DNA of 64,000 bases from contig PBKR01000011.1 of assembly GCA_002721545.1 (NCBI GenBank), forward strand, positions 1 to 64,000, in the 5' to 3' direction. This DNA comes from Nitrosomonadaceae bacterium. Lineage in GTDB: Bacteria > Pseudomonadota > Gammaproteobacteria > Burkholderiales > Nitrosomonadaceae. This document shows positions 18,002 to 27,684 of this stretch, one piece after another. Within the stretch, counting starts at the first letter, position 1. Each line of letters opens with the position of its first letter. The translations under genes were made by a program, and so were the position numbers. The notes under the pieces were generated by a model. It was not told where the DNA came from. It was given only the letters and a program-made list of their open reading frames with translations, and ran no database searches.

Positions 18002-18115
18002 ATGGAGGATCGTGAATCAAAGGCTAGGCGCAGTAAAAATATTAAGACTGCGCTGGTTCTTTGGGCAATAGTAGGCATGATTATAATTTCATTTTTCTCT
18101 AAGCATTGGGGATGA
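18002..18115 (+). CDS. Very small membrane protein of the cox operon (37 aa; cytochrome oxidase small assembly protein type)
   Basis: The 37-residue product starts MEDRESKARRSKN, with a charged N terminus, followed by one membrane helix (about 17-33) and the end SKHWG. It begins three bases after the ctaD stop, and its TGA overlaps the ATG of ctaG (ATGA, 18112-18115), so it is translationally coupled. Many betaproteobacterial cox operons have such a tiny single-helix gene in this place, often annotated as a cytochrome oxidase small assembly protein. The mechanism is not known. Confidence 0.75.
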   Translation: MEDRESKARRSKNIKTALVLWAIVGMIIISFFSKHWG

Positions 18116-18681
18116 GTGTAGTAAAATTAAATCTAGTAATGCTAAAAAAATTACTAGTAGTAGCTATGGTGATGTTCGCTTTTGGCTATGCAATGATACC
18201 GTTTTATAAAAAGATCTGTGAGGTAGCTGGATTAGATAATCTACTACAGCCTGATACTGTAGCGGAAGAAACGCAAAAGATAGACACAAGCAGATTACTG
18301 ACAGTTGAGCTTGATGCAAATACTCGTGGCTTACCTTGGAAATTTAAGCCACTGCAATCAACGGTTAAAATGCATCCGGGTGAGTTAGTAGAAGTGATGT
18401 ATGAAATTAAAAACACTACAAACAGAGAAATAACTGGCCAAGCGATTCCAAGCTATGCACCATTATTGGTTTCGCAGTATATTAAAAAACTCGAGTGTTT
18501 TTGTTTTACTAAACAGGTTTTGAAACCAAATGAAGTACGGAAAATGCCAGTTCAGTTTCTAATTGAAGCAGGCTTTCCAGAAGAGATTACTACTTTATCA
18601 ATCTCATATACTTTTTTTGAAATAGGGCTAAGTAATGGAAGCAACTTAAGTTTGAGCAAAAATACAATAAGTAAAATTTGA
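18112..18681 (+). CDS. ctaG: Cytochrome c oxidase assembly protein CtaG/Cox11
   Basis: CtaG delivers copper to the CuB site of subunit I. The product from the ATG at 18112 is 189 residues with one N-terminal membrane helix (about 11-30), a periplasmic immunoglobulin-like domain and the copper-binding CFCF motif near 126-129. A TTG at 18106 would add two residues, but the ATG overlapping the previous stop is preferred. It overlaps the next gene by four bases. Confidence 0.93.
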   Translation: MSVVKLNLVMLKKLLVVAMVMFAFGYAMIPFYKKICEVAGLDNLLQPDTVAEETQKIDTSRLLTVELDANTRGLPWKFKPLQSTVKMHPGELVEVMYEIKNTTNREITGQAIPSYAPLLVSQYIKKLECFCFTKQVLKPNEVRKMPVQFLIEAGFPEEITTLSISYTFFEIGLSNGSNLSLSKNTISKI

Positions 18682-18887
18682 AGGAAATTATTAATAAGCC
18701 TGCTAAAGCGGGAAAGATACAAGTTGCAAAAGCAGTATTTTGGGCCTTTATTGGTATTCGAAAGCATGAAGATCATGCTGCAGATGTAGAATCATTAACA
18801 ATGAAGCAAGTAGTAATTGGTGGAATTATCGGTGCTGCTTTATTTGTTGGGGTCTTACTGTTAATAGTTAATTTAATAACAAATTGA
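18678..18887 (+). CDS. DUF2970 family single-helix membrane protein
   Basis: The 69-residue protein has a soluble start (VFWAFIGIRKHEDH), then one C-terminal membrane helix (about 44-66). This pattern and the place between ctaG and ctaE match DUF2970, found in cox operons of Betaproteobacteria and Gammaproteobacteria. The start is a TTG that overlaps the ctaG stop (TTGA). The function is unknown; a role in oxidase assembly is inferred from context only. Confidence 0.75.
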   Translation: MKEIINKPAKAGKIQVAKAVFWAFIGIRKHEDHAADVESLTMKQVVIGGIIGAALFVGVLLLIVNLITN

Positions 18888-18919
18888 AAATTGATTAAAA
18901 TATACGCAGGAGAATAAGC

Positions 18920-19777
18920 ATGAGCCAAGAAGCAAATCATTACTATATTCCAACGCCATCAACATGGCCTCTTACTGGCTCTATAGCCATTTTCTTTATG
19001 GGATTTGGTGCGGCTTTTAGCGTCAATAAACTTCCAATTGGGTATGGGTTGCTGGCCATAGGTTTTGCGATTTTAATTTATATGCTTTTTGGTTGGTTTG
19101 GTGATGTATCACGTGAAAGTGAAGGTGGAAAATACAACAAGCAGGTAGATACTTCATTTCGTTGGAGTATGAGTTGGTTTATTTTCACAGAAGTAATGTT
19201 TTTTGCTGGTTTCTTTGGCGCGTTATATTACATGCGTGTGTTATCAGTTCCGTGGCTGGGTGACATGGGAGTAATGTATGGGGATTCAATATGGCCAGAA
19301 TTTACTGCTGGATGGCCAACATCAGGGCCTTACATAACTGATACTTTTACTCCTATGGGGGCATGGGGCTTGCCAGCTATAAATACTGCACTGTTACTAA
19401 CTTCTGGTGTAACTTGTACTTGGGCACATTGGGCGATCAAACTAGATAAGCGTAGCCAATTAAAATGGGCTTTATTTTTAACCATAGCACTTGGTGCTGT
19501 TTTTCTTGGTTGTCAGGTTTACGAATATATGCATGCATATTCAGATTTAAACCTTAAGCTTACATCTGGCGCATATGGCGCTACATTTTTTATGCTAACA
19601 GGGTTTCATGGCTTTCATGTAACGATTGGCGCGATCATGTTAACAGTAATATATTTTCGAGTTTTAGCTGGCCATTTTAAACCAGAAAATCATTTTGGAT
19701 TTGAAGGGGTATCATGGTATTGGCATTTTGTTGATGTAGTTTGGTTGGGTTTATTTATATTTGTTTACTTACTATAA
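18920..19777 (+). CDS. ctaE: Cytochrome c oxidase subunit III
   Basis: The 285-residue protein has seven predicted membrane helices and the family motifs FIFTEVMFFAGFFGA, TGFHGFHVTIGAIML and YWHFVDVVWLGLFIFVYLL at the C terminus. Subunit III stabilises the oxidase and its D-pathway. The ATG follows a CAGGAGAAT ribosome site. It is the last of the plus-strand block before the small opposing gene at 19809. Confidence 0.96.
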   Translation: MSQEANHYYIPTPSTWPLTGSIAIFFMGFGAAFSVNKLPIGYGLLAIGFAILIYMLFGWFGDVSRESEGGKYNKQVDTSFRWSMSWFIFTEVMFFAGFFGALYYMRVLSVPWLGDMGVMYGDSIWPEFTAGWPTSGPYITDTFTPMGAWGLPAINTALLLTSGVTCTWAHWAIKLDKRSQLKWALFLTIALGAVFLGCQVYEYMHAYSDLNLKLTSGAYGATFFMLTGFHGFHVTIGAIMLTVIYFRVLAGHFKPENHFGFEGVSWYWHFVDVVWLGLFIFVYLL

Positions 19778-19808
19778 AAATAGAAATTAGCATGTAAATT
19801 GAACTGGT

Positions 19809-20003
19809 CTATTGGCTTTTAGGAAGAATGCCAAAATAATAACTTGTCATAAGGATAATAAAAAGAACAACTGATAGACCAATTCGTATAGTAAGAGATT
19901 TAACCATGCGCGTACTCTGGCCTTTGTCTTTAAGCATGAAGAATAATGCGGATGCAAGACTATAAAATATGAAAAGAAAAAATACGGCTGCAATAATTTT
20001 CAA
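19809..20003 (-). CDS. DUF2909 family twin-helix membrane protein
   Basis: This 64-residue protein has two hydrophobic helices (about 3-23 and 40-60) around a short basic loop. It lies on the reverse strand between ctaE and the SURF1 gene, the usual place of DUF2909 in betaproteobacterial cox loci. It interrupts the operon's coding direction, so SURF1 and the genes after it need their own promoter or read-through. The function is unknown. Confidence 0.75.
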   Translation of the reverse strand: MKIIAAVFFLFIFYSLASALFFMLKDKGQSTRMVKSLTIRIGLSVVLFIILMTSYYFGILPKSQ

Positions 20004-20072
20004 TTTGGACTCCGCCTGTTTTATAAATTTAGGTTCTGGGCAGAATTTTAGCCGAGAATAGTGTTCTAACCA

Positions 20073-20792
20073 ATGACTATTTTTGGTTGGCAGTTTAGAG
20101 GAAACTTCTTGCCAACAGTTGCTGCTGTTTTTTTTGTTGTTCTAACTGTGATGTTAGGCAACTGGCAAATTTCTAGAGCGGAGGAGAAAGAGGCTCGTCA
20201 GGCGCAGTTAAATAAACTTTCACAGGGGCCAGTAATATCGATACCTACAACACCAATTACGCTTAAAGATTATCAGTATCGTAAGGTTGAAGTGCATGGA
20301 ACTTATGTTCCCGCCCATACAATATTCTTAGATAATAAGATACATAAAGGTATCGTAGGGTATCAAATTATCACACCAATAAGATTAAGTGGAAGTTCTA
20401 TGCATGTTTTAATTAATCGTGGCTGGGTTGCTGCTGGTCGCACTCGGTATGAGTTGCCTGATATCTCTACTCCTACTGGCCGAGTGATGGTGTCAGGTAT
20501 AGTAGAATCGCCAACAATTAGGACTTTAGAGCTTTCTACAGAAACCGTGGCTGGGCAAGTTTGGGAAAATTTACATCTTGATCGTTACCGTAAGGCAACG
20601 GGGCTTACGCTTCAGCCATTATTAGTATTGGAAGAAAAAGGTATAGATGATGGGCTGACTCGTGAATGGGTCCGTCCTGATTCTGGGGCTAGTAGAAATT
20701 GGGGGTATGCGTTTCAGTGGTATTCTATGGCATTGGCTATATTAATATTATATTTGGTGTTAAATGTTAAAAAAGACCAACCAAGGGAATAA
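20073..20792 (+). CDS. SURF1 family cytochrome oxidase biogenesis protein
   Basis: SURF1 helps insert heme a into subunit I. The 239-residue protein has the classic topology: an N-terminal helix (about 10-28), a periplasmic domain with GNWQISRAEEKEARQ, LINRGWVAAG and a C-terminal helix (about 215-234) after NWGYAFQWYSMAL. Its end overlaps the next gene by 29 bases. Confidence 0.92.
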   Translation: MTIFGWQFRGNFLPTVAAVFFVVLTVMLGNWQISRAEEKEARQAQLNKLSQGPVISIPTTPITLKDYQYRKVEVHGTYVPAHTIFLDNKIHKGIVGYQIITPIRLSGSSMHVLINRGWVAAGRTRYELPDISTPTGRVMVSGIVESPTIRTLELSTETVAGQVWENLHLDRYRKATGLTLQPLLVLEEKGIDDGLTREWVRPDSGASRNWGYAFQWYSMALAILILYLVLNVKKDQPRE

Positions 20793-21345
20793 TAAGATTA
20801 GATTATATTTATTAATAACAGTAATGATTGCGCCTATAGCAGTTTCTTACATCCTATTTTATTTGGGGGGGGCTCCAGCTACTGTAAATTATGGAGAACT
20901 AATTAAGATCAAACAAGCTTTACCAGACGTAGTTTTACATAAAACAAATGGCGAAGCATTTAATATTAGTCAGTTACGTGGAAAATGGGTAATGTTAGTT
21001 ATAGACTCTGGAGAGTGTGCGGAGTTATGTCGTAAACAGCTCTACTATATGCGTCAGGTAAGGTTAATGCAAAATAAGAAAATGGACCGTATAGAGCGAG
21101 TATGGTTAATTGATGATAATAAGACTTTAGAAACTAGTATTCAAGAAGATTTTAAAGGGACTATTTTTGTAAATGCTCATAAAAGTAAATTATTAAATGA
21201 AATTCCAGCAAAAGTTTCACAGCATGATCATATTTATATAATTGATCCATTAGGGAATTTGATGATGCGTTTTCCAAAAGATATTGACCCATCTAAGATG
21301 GCAAAAGATATTAAGAGATTACTTAAGGTCTCGCGAATAGGATAA
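20764..21345 (+). CDS. SCO/SenC-like membrane-anchored thioredoxin-fold protein
   Basis: This 193-residue protein has an N-terminal membrane anchor (about 13-34) and a thioredoxin-like domain. It keeps the SCO-type CxxxC (Cys85 and Cys89 in GECAELCRK) and a His-rich [18 protein letters not shown] stretch (His154/156) near where SCO proteins have their copper-binding His. In beta- and gammaproteobacterial cox loci this gene sits between SURF1 and the heme synthesis genes. A copper or thiol role in CuA assembly is likely; it is shorter in motif conservation than true Sco1. Confidence 0.78.
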   Translation: MLKKTNQGNNKIRLYLLITVMIAPIAVSYILFYLGGAPATVNYGELIKIKQALPDVVLHKTNGEAFNISQLRGKWVMLVIDSGECAELCRKQLYYMRQVRLMQNKKMDRIERVWLIDDNKTLETSIQEDFKGTIFVNAHKSKLLNEIPAKVSQHDHIYIIDPLGNLMMRFPKDIDPSKMAKDIKRLLKVSRIG

Positions 21346-21356
21346 GGACAGATATT

Positions 21357-22250
21357 ATGGCTATTAGTATAACTTGGCAAAATAAAGCCGCACGATTGTA
21401 CCAATTTTATCGATTAACCAAGCCTAGGGTTGTGTCACTTATTGTTTTTACTGCATTTATAGGTATGTTTCTTGCAGTGCCAGGCGCAGTTCCTTTAAAT
21501 GCATTAATTTTTGGTACATTAGGGATTGCTCTAGTCGCTGGTGCAGCTGCGGCAGTAAATTGTTTAGTAGAGCAAAAAATTGACTCTGTTATGGCTCGTA
21601 CACGTGGTAGGCCTTTACCAAGAGGTGAAGTAACCTCCCCAGAAACCTTGTTTTTTCTTGCGTTGATTGGTGGAGGGGGCTTATTCATACTATATCAATG
21701 GGTAAATCCCTTAACAATGTGGCTTACTTTGGTTACATTTGTTGGTTATGCAATTATTTATACAGTGTTACTTAAACCTCTAACGCCGCAAAATATTGTT
21801 ATTGGTGGGGCTTCTGGCGCAATGCCGCCTGTACTTGGATGGACAGCAGTAACAGGAGAGGTTTCAGCTGATGCGCTGCTTTTATTTCTCATAATATTTG
21901 CATGGACCCCACCACATTTCTGGGCGCTCGCACTCTACCGGAAACATGAGTATGCTAAAGTGGGAATGCCAATGCTTCCGGTAACACATGGAGACAAATT
22001 TACTCAACTTAATGTCCTTCTTTATACCTTTATACTGTGTGCTGTTACGCTTATGCCCTATGCAACACAAATGGGAGGATTGATTTATCTTATTAGTGCG
22101 ATAGTTTTAGATGCCATATTTTTATACTACGCAGTAAAAATTTATCTTAATTATAGTGATAAGCTTGCACGTGCCGCTTTTCGTTATTCAATTTTTTATT
22201 TGACAGCGTTATTTACGGCATTATTAGTTGATCATTATTTTTATTTTTAA
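21357..22250 (+). CDS. ctaB: Protoheme IX farnesyltransferase (heme O synthase)
   Basis: CtaB adds a farnesyl group to heme b to give heme O, the precursor of heme A. The 297-residue membrane protein has the UbiA-family first Asp-rich motif region ([21 protein letters not shown]), eight or nine helices and the second motif region ([20 protein letters not shown]). It starts 11 bases after the SCO-like gene. The heme A synthase gene ctaA, usually just before ctaB, is not here, so it must be elsewhere if the enzyme uses heme A. Confidence 0.93.
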   Translation: MAISITWQNKAARLYQFYRLTKPRVVSLIVFTAFIGMFLAVPGAVPLNALIFGTLGIALVAGAAAAVNCLVEQKIDSVMARTRGRPLPRGEVTSPETLFFLALIGGGGLFILYQWVNPLTMWLTLVTFVGYAIIYTVLLKPLTPQNIVIGGASGAMPPVLGWTAVTGEVSADALLLFLIIFAWTPPHFWALALYRKHEYAKVGMPMLPVTHGDKFTQLNVLLYTFILCAVTLMPYATQMGGLIYLISAIVLDAIFLYYAVKIYLNYSDKLARAAFRYSIFYLTALFTALLVDHYFYF

Positions 22251-22462
22251 TCATTATTTAATAGATTGATTAGTATTTTTAATATTCTTAGCTCAGTATT
22301 AATACTAGTTTTTGTTGAATAATGGATATCTTTCTTATCATATTATGTAGATATCAAGAATTTAATAGGGGTAATTAGTCAGAATTTCGGCATATATTTT
22401 TTAAACCCCCATATTTTCTATTTAATTTTATAGGTCATGATGGGTTTATTATATTTTTAAAT

Positions 22463-23824
22463 TTATAAAAATAATTTTCCTGGGTTAAGTATGTTATTAG
22501 GATCAAAAACCTGTTTAATATTCTTCATTAATTGTATCGTTTGCCCATCAATTTCTCGGTCAATATAAGCACGCTTTTCTCTACCAATACCATGTTCTCC
22601 TGATAATGTACCATTCAGGTTAATTACTAGGTCAAAAATTTCACTTAGACATTTTTCAGCACGATCCATTTCTTTAGTATTATTTGGGTCTACTAATAGG
22701 TTTACATGAATATTCCCATTTCCAGCATGGCCGAAATTAACATTACTAATTTGATACTTTGAGCTTAGTTTAGTGAGGCCATTCAGAAATGTAGGTAGAG
22801 TGGATATTGGTACGACAACATCTTCATTAATTTTTTTTGGTGCAATATCCCGTAATAATGGTGACAATGCTTTACGCATTCTCCATAAATTTACAGAATC
22901 TGGCACACAATCAGCCTGTAATAACCCTTTGTTTTGGCAAGAAGATAATATAGCAGTGCTTGTATCATTTACTTCTTGATAAGATCCGTCAACTTCGATC
23001 ATAAGCATAGCGGCACTATCATCTGGTAGTATTTCTGGAGATCGGTTGCGAATTAGGTTAAGTGAACCTTGATCTAGAAATTCAAGTGCACTAGGGCCCT
23101 GTGGAAGAGACATAATTGAGACTATTGCTTTAGCACAATTTGAGGCATCACGGAAATGAGCAACTATTCCTCCAGTAGATTGTGGTAGGGGGGTAAGTTT
23201 AAGTGTTGCTTCAGTAATTACTGCCAATGTACCTTCAGAGCCAATCAAAAGTCTTGTTAGATCATAGCCTACTACGCCTTTCGTTGTATAACAACCAGTC
23301 TTAATTTTCTCCCCTTTACCCGTTATTGCTTTTACACCTAAAACATGATCACGAGTAGTCCCATATTTTACTGCATGAGGACCTCCTGCAGATGTGGCAA
23401 GGTTTCCACCGATACTAGAATATGCAGCACTAGAGGGATCAGGTGGCCAGAAAAAATTGTGAGGCTTAACGGTGTCTTGTATAGTCTGATTGAGAACCCC
23501 AGGCTCAGTTACAATTAAACGATTAGCAGGATCAATTATAGGGATTTGTAACATACGCTCTAGTGATAATGCTATACCACCTTGCTCTGGTATACTGCCG
23601 CCAGCAGTTCCTGTACCACGTCCACGTGGTGTGAGCGGAACTCTATGAGTATTACATAACAAAATTATTGCTTCAATCTCATCGGAGTTTAGTGGAAATA
23701 CCACTATATCCGGTGGATATATTTTTTGACTATTATCATAAGCATAGGCGTAACAATCTACTGGATCTGTATAAATCCTATCGGGGGGTAACATAGACTG
23801 AAGCTGGGTAAGAAGGATAGACAT
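22463..23824 (-). CDS. glcD: FAD-linked oxidase, glycolate oxidase GlcD-like subunit
   Basis: This 453-residue flavoprotein has the N-terminal PCMH FAD-binding domain (about 35-215), including PRGRGTGTAGGSIPEQGG and SSIGGNLATSAGGPHAVKYG, and the C-terminal FAD-oxidase domain with NFGHAGNGNIHVN and the final GTLSGEHGIGREKR. These fit GlcD or related D-lactate dehydrogenases. Neither glcE nor glcF is adjacent; a GlcF-like gene lies about 19.5 kb away at 43312-44622. It oxidises glycolate or D-lactate at the membrane, passing electrons to quinones. Confidence 0.88.
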   Translation of the reverse strand: MSILLTQLQSMLPPDRIYTDPVDCYAYAYDNSQKIYPPDIVVFPLNSDEIEAIILLCNTHRVPLTPRGRGTGTAGGSIPEQGGIALSLERMLQIPIIDPANRLIVTEPGVLNQTIQDTVKPHNFFWPPDPSSAAYSSIGGNLATSAGGPHAVKYGTTRDHVLGVKAITGKGEKIKTGCYTTKGVVGYDLTRLLIGSEGTLAVITEATLKLTPLPQSTGGIVAHFRDASNCAKAIVSIMSLPQGPSALEFLDQGSLNLIRNRSPEILPDDSAAMLMIEVDGSYQEVNDTSTAILSSCQNKGLLQADCVPDSVNLWRMRKALSPLLRDIAPKKINEDVVVPISTLPTFLNGLTKLSSKYQISNVNFGHAGNGNIHVNLLVDPNNTKEMDRAEKCLSEIFDLVINLNGTLSGEHGIGREKRAYIDREIDGQTIQLMKNIKQVFDPNNILNPGKLFL

Positions 23825-23935
23825 TTATAACTTCCATAAATTATTTATTTGTGGAATGGGAAATAGCAACAAGCTATCATATGGCATAGTTATCATTACC
23901 AGAAATATTAACATGGGTCTTATTTATAGCTGAAA

Positions 23936-24793
23936 ATGATACAGAAAAGTACATTATATGTGGTTGCTACTCCGATTGGAAATCTACGAGATATTAGTCT
24001 GCGGGCGTTAGATGTTCTTATGGCTGTTGATATAATTGCTGCTGAAGATACGAGAAACTCTAGAAAATTGTTAGCACATCATTCTATTACCAAAAAAATG
24101 ATAGCTCTACACCAGCATAATGAACGAATAGCTGCAAAGAAGATTTTGGGGTTACTGGAAGCAGGAAAATCTGCTGCCTATATTACTGATGTTGGCACAC
24201 CTGGAATTTCTGATCCTGGGGCAATTTTAGTTAATTTAGTAAGAAAAAATTATCGTGTGGTGCCGATTCCTGGTGCTAATGCAGCATTATGCGCCCTATC
24301 TGCAGCTGGAATTTCTCTATCAAATTTCTTATTCTGTGGATTTCTCCCTACTTCAAAGAGTATGCGTAGGAAGAAAATGGAAGAATTGAAATCGCTTCCA
24401 TACGTTTTAGTGCTCTATGAAGCACCACACCGAATATTAGAATGTATTCTTGATTTATCTGAAATATTGGGGGTAAATCGGCAATTAACTATAGGCAGAG
24501 AATTGACAAAATTATTTGAGACTATTCATACCTGTACTTTGGGTGATGCATTAACTTGGTTCAATTCAGATACTAATCAACAAAGAGGTGAATTTGTATT
24601 AATCATTTCTGGTGCTGAAGCTCCAGATAAAAAAAGAATTAGTAATCATGCTACATATACACTCAAATTATTATTGAAAGATCTGCCTTTAAAGCAAGCA
24701 GTAAAAATTACATCAGATATTACTTCTGAAAATAAGAATCAATTATATAAAATGGCATTACTACTAAAAAATGAAAAAGGGGGAGGAATTTAA
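23936..24793 (+). CDS. rsmI: 16S rRNA (cytidine(1402)-2'-O)-methyltransferase
   Basis: RsmI and RsmH (present at 45835) modify C1402 in the decoding centre of 16S rRNA. The 285-residue protein has the tetrapyrrole-methylase fold with LYVVATPIGNLRDIS, AAEDTRNSRKLL, VGTPGISDPG and PIPGANAALCALSAAG, all typical of RsmI. It is divergent from glcD with a 111-base gap. Confidence 0.95.
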   Translation: MIQKSTLYVVATPIGNLRDISLRALDVLMAVDIIAAEDTRNSRKLLAHHSITKKMIALHQHNERIAAKKILGLLEAGKSAAYITDVGTPGISDPGAILVNLVRKNYRVVPIPGANAALCALSAAGISLSNFLFCGFLPTSKSMRRKKMEELKSLPYVLVLYEAPHRILECILDLSEILGVNRQLTIGRELTKLFETIHTCTLGDALTWFNSDTNQQRGEFVLIISGAEAPDKKRISNHATYTLKLLLKDLPLKQAVKITSDITSENKNQLYKMALLLKNEKGGGI

Positions 24794-24846
24794 ATTTCAT
24801 CTATTCATTTATATTTAATTAATAGACACATTCTTTATTATTTCCA

Positions 24847-25386
24847 TCAACGATCTATATTATCTAAAGTGTCTATATAAAAACTAGGTTCACCAGTATG
24901 GCATTCTTTAAAATAACGCTTTAAAGGTATGCCTATAACTCGGAAAGCTATTTCATCCCAAGGAACTTCTTTTTCTTTAAAAAGTTTTACTTCTAGACTC
25001 TCAATTCCTGGTTGGAAATTTAAGTCTAATAGTTCTGCTAAGAATAGAAAATATACCTGATTTATAGCTGGAAGATTATAAATGGTGTAGAGGTTACCAA
25101 TCTTTACTCGGGCATTAGCCTCTTCCATAGTTTCACGAGAGGCAGCTTGCTCTAGAGTTTCAGAGTTTTCCATAAACCCTGCCGGTAGAGTCCAAAGCCC
25201 ACAGCGGGGCTTAATTGCTCTTCGACATAGCAATACTTTATCTTCCCATTTTGGTATGCAACCTACTACCATCTTAGGGTTGTGATAATGTATACGATTA
25301 CATGTAGGGCACACATGGCGTGGCAGTGTGTCTCCTTCTGGAATACGTATATCAACAAGGGTTCCACAATTACTACAATATTTCAT
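24847..25386 (-). CDS. NUDIX hydrolase with N-terminal zinc ribbon
   Basis: The 179-residue protein begins with a zinc ribbon (CSNCG at 4-8 and CPTC near 26-29), then a NUDIX domain. Its box GFMENSETLEQAASRETMEEAN carries the Glu residues that bind Mg2+. The layout resembles NADH pyrophosphatase NudC and the ADP-ribose/FAD type NUDIX enzymes that share the ribbon. The substrate is therefore a nucleoside diphosphate linked to another group, not further defined. Confidence 0.82.
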   Translation of the reverse strand: MKYCSNCGTLVDIRIPEGDTLPRHVCPTCNRIHYHNPKMVVGCIPKWEDKVLLCRRAIKPRCGLWTLPAGFMENSETLEQAASRETMEEANARVKIGNLYTIYNLPAINQVYFLFLAELLDLNFQPGIESLEVKLFKEKEVPWDEIAFRVIGIPLKRYFKECHTGEPSFYIDTLDNIDR

Positions 25387-25601
25387 TGAAATATCTCTGT
25401 GAGATTAGTTACTCATAAAATCTAATGATTAATTTTATTCTAACACGTGGAAATATACTTTCTTACAGTTGTTATTAATGAGACAATTATTAAATATTCT
25501 TTCTATTAATATAATAAATTACAATAATATTGCATCTAAGAAGAAAATTTAATTCTGGTATGCTCAAATTATAGGTAATAAATTAAATTAATCATTGCGC
25601 C

Positions 25602-27218
25602 ATGCGAATTGCCATTGCCCAGATCAATTGTACAGTAGGTGACCTTACCGGTAATGCAAAGAAAATTCTTGATTTCACTAATCAGGCAAAAAACAAAGAT
25701 ACTGCATTAGTTATCACGCCTGAATTAGCCTTATCTGGCTATCCTCCTGAGGATTTATTGTTGCTAGATGGGTTTCGTCTGGCCTGCATAAAAGCATTTG
25801 ATAATCTAGTAAAAGAAATAAATGGGATTTCTCTATTATTAGGGCATCCTTATTTTATTAACAACCGTATTTATAATGCTGCTTCATTAATTTGTGATGG
25901 GAAGGTTGTTGCGACGTACTTTAAGAATAACCTTCTAAATGATAATTGGTTTACAGAGTCTTATTATTTTGAGGCTGGTTTAGACAGCTGTGTTTTCACT
26001 TCTGAGGGAATAAAATTTGGAATAAATATTTCTACTGATATATTGCAAGAAATTAATACAGTTGCTGTTAAAAGAGAGGGGGCAGAAGCATTAATATTAT
26101 TATGCGCTTCGCCTTATCACGTTAATAAGCAAGCTATATTGCATAATTTAATATGTCAACGCGCTCATAAAATAGGAATACCCATTATTTGTGTAAATTT
26201 AGTGGGAGGGCAGGATGAATTAGTATTTGATGGGGCTTCATTTGTAGTAAATTTTAAAGGGGACCTTATTCATCAATTTGATGGGTTTATTGAGACTCTA
26301 GGTTTGATTGAATTTCAAGGTGGCTTGCCTATGAAGGGGCTGGTTACTAATACAGATATTCAAGAAGAAAATATATACAGAGCTTTGTGTCTTGGAGTAA
26401 AAGATTATATTAATAAAAATGATTTTACTAATGTAATTCTTGGCATATCTGGGGGTATTGATTCTGCCCTTACATTAGCAATTGCAGTTGATGCCTTGGG
26501 TTCTGATAGGGTATGGGCAGTAATGATGCCGTCAGAATATACAGCAAGTATAAGCTTGCAAGATTCACGGGCTATATCTAAGGCTTTAGGTGTGAATTAT
26601 AGTGAATTTTCAATTAATACAATGTTTGATCAATTATTAAATTCACTTGTTAATAAATTTCAGTGGCCTCAAGATCAACATGAAATAGGAGTTACTGAAG
26701 AGAATATACAAGCACGAATTCGTGGAACTATCTTAATGGCATTATCAAATAAATATGGAGCAATTGTACTTACCACTAGTAATAAATCTGAAATGGTAAC
26801 AGGATATAGTACGCTTTATGGCGATATGGCTGGCGGGTTAGCTGTACTCAAGGATGTCAGCAAGAGTATGGTCTATAAGCTTTGTAATTACCGTAATAGT
26901 TTAAGTATGGTGATTCCAGAGCGTATCATTCAGCGTGCACCTTCTGCTGAATTGCGACCAAATCAGATAGATCAGGATAATCTCCCACCTTATAATATTA
27001 TTGATGGCATTATTGAGGAGTATATAGAGAATGGTAAATCACTATATGAGATAGTTGATATGGGCTATCCTAAGGCTGATGTGCGACATATCGTAAGTTT
27101 ACTCTGTAAGAATGAATATAAAAGGCGTCAATCACCCTTGGGAATTTGTATTACTAAACAAAGCTTTAGTAAGGGCTGGCGTTACCCAATTACATCTAAA
27201 TATAAAGACACGGTGTGA
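25602..27218 (+). CDS. nadE: NAD+ synthetase with glutaminase domain lacking the catalytic Cys
   Basis: NadE amidates nicotinic acid adenine dinucleotide to NAD+. The 538-residue protein has an N-terminal nitrilase-type glutaminase domain (1-250) and a C-terminal synthetase domain with the PP-loop GISGGIDSA (about 281-289). In the glutaminase domain Glu41 (TPELALSGYP) and Lys108 are kept. At the place of the family's ICED Cys nucleophile the sequence reads NISTD, with Ser144 (TCT, 26031-26033). Transfer of ammonia from glutamine should thus be lost or very weak, while the synthetase half looks complete. It lies 53 bases before glnB in the same direction, probably one transcript. Confidence 0.93.
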   Translation: MRIAIAQINCTVGDLTGNAKKILDFTNQAKNKDTALVITPELALSGYPPEDLLLLDGFRLACIKAFDNLVKEINGISLLLGHPYFINNRIYNAASLICDGKVVATYFKNNLLNDNWFTESYYFEAGLDSCVFTSEGIKFGINISTDILQEINTVAVKREGAEALILLCASPYHVNKQAILHNLICQRAHKIGIPIICVNLVGGQDELVFDGASFVVNFKGDLIHQFDGFIETLGLIEFQGGLPMKGLVTNTDIQEENIYRALCLGVKDYINKNDFTNVILGISGGIDSALTLAIAVDALGSDRVWAVMMPSEYTASISLQDSRAISKALGVNYSEFSINTMFDQLLNSLVNKFQWPQDQHEIGVTEENIQARIRGTILMALSNKYGAIVLTTSNKSEMVTGYSTLYGDMAGGLAVLKDVSKSMVYKLCNYRNSLSMVIPERIIQRAPSAELRPNQIDQDNLPPYNIIDGIIEEYIENGKSLYEIVDMGYPKADVRHIVSLLCKNEYKRRQSPLGICITKQSFSKGWRYPITSKYKDTV

Positions 27219-27259
27219 AGAATTTTAGTATAAATTATCAGATTCAAACTATCTAATAA

Positions 27260-27610
<351 letters not shown>

Positions 27611-27684
27611 GCTAGATTTAAATAGAAGTATATAGCGTAGTATATTAATTACTAGTTTTTTAGGGGTATTTTTTCAGAGTTATT

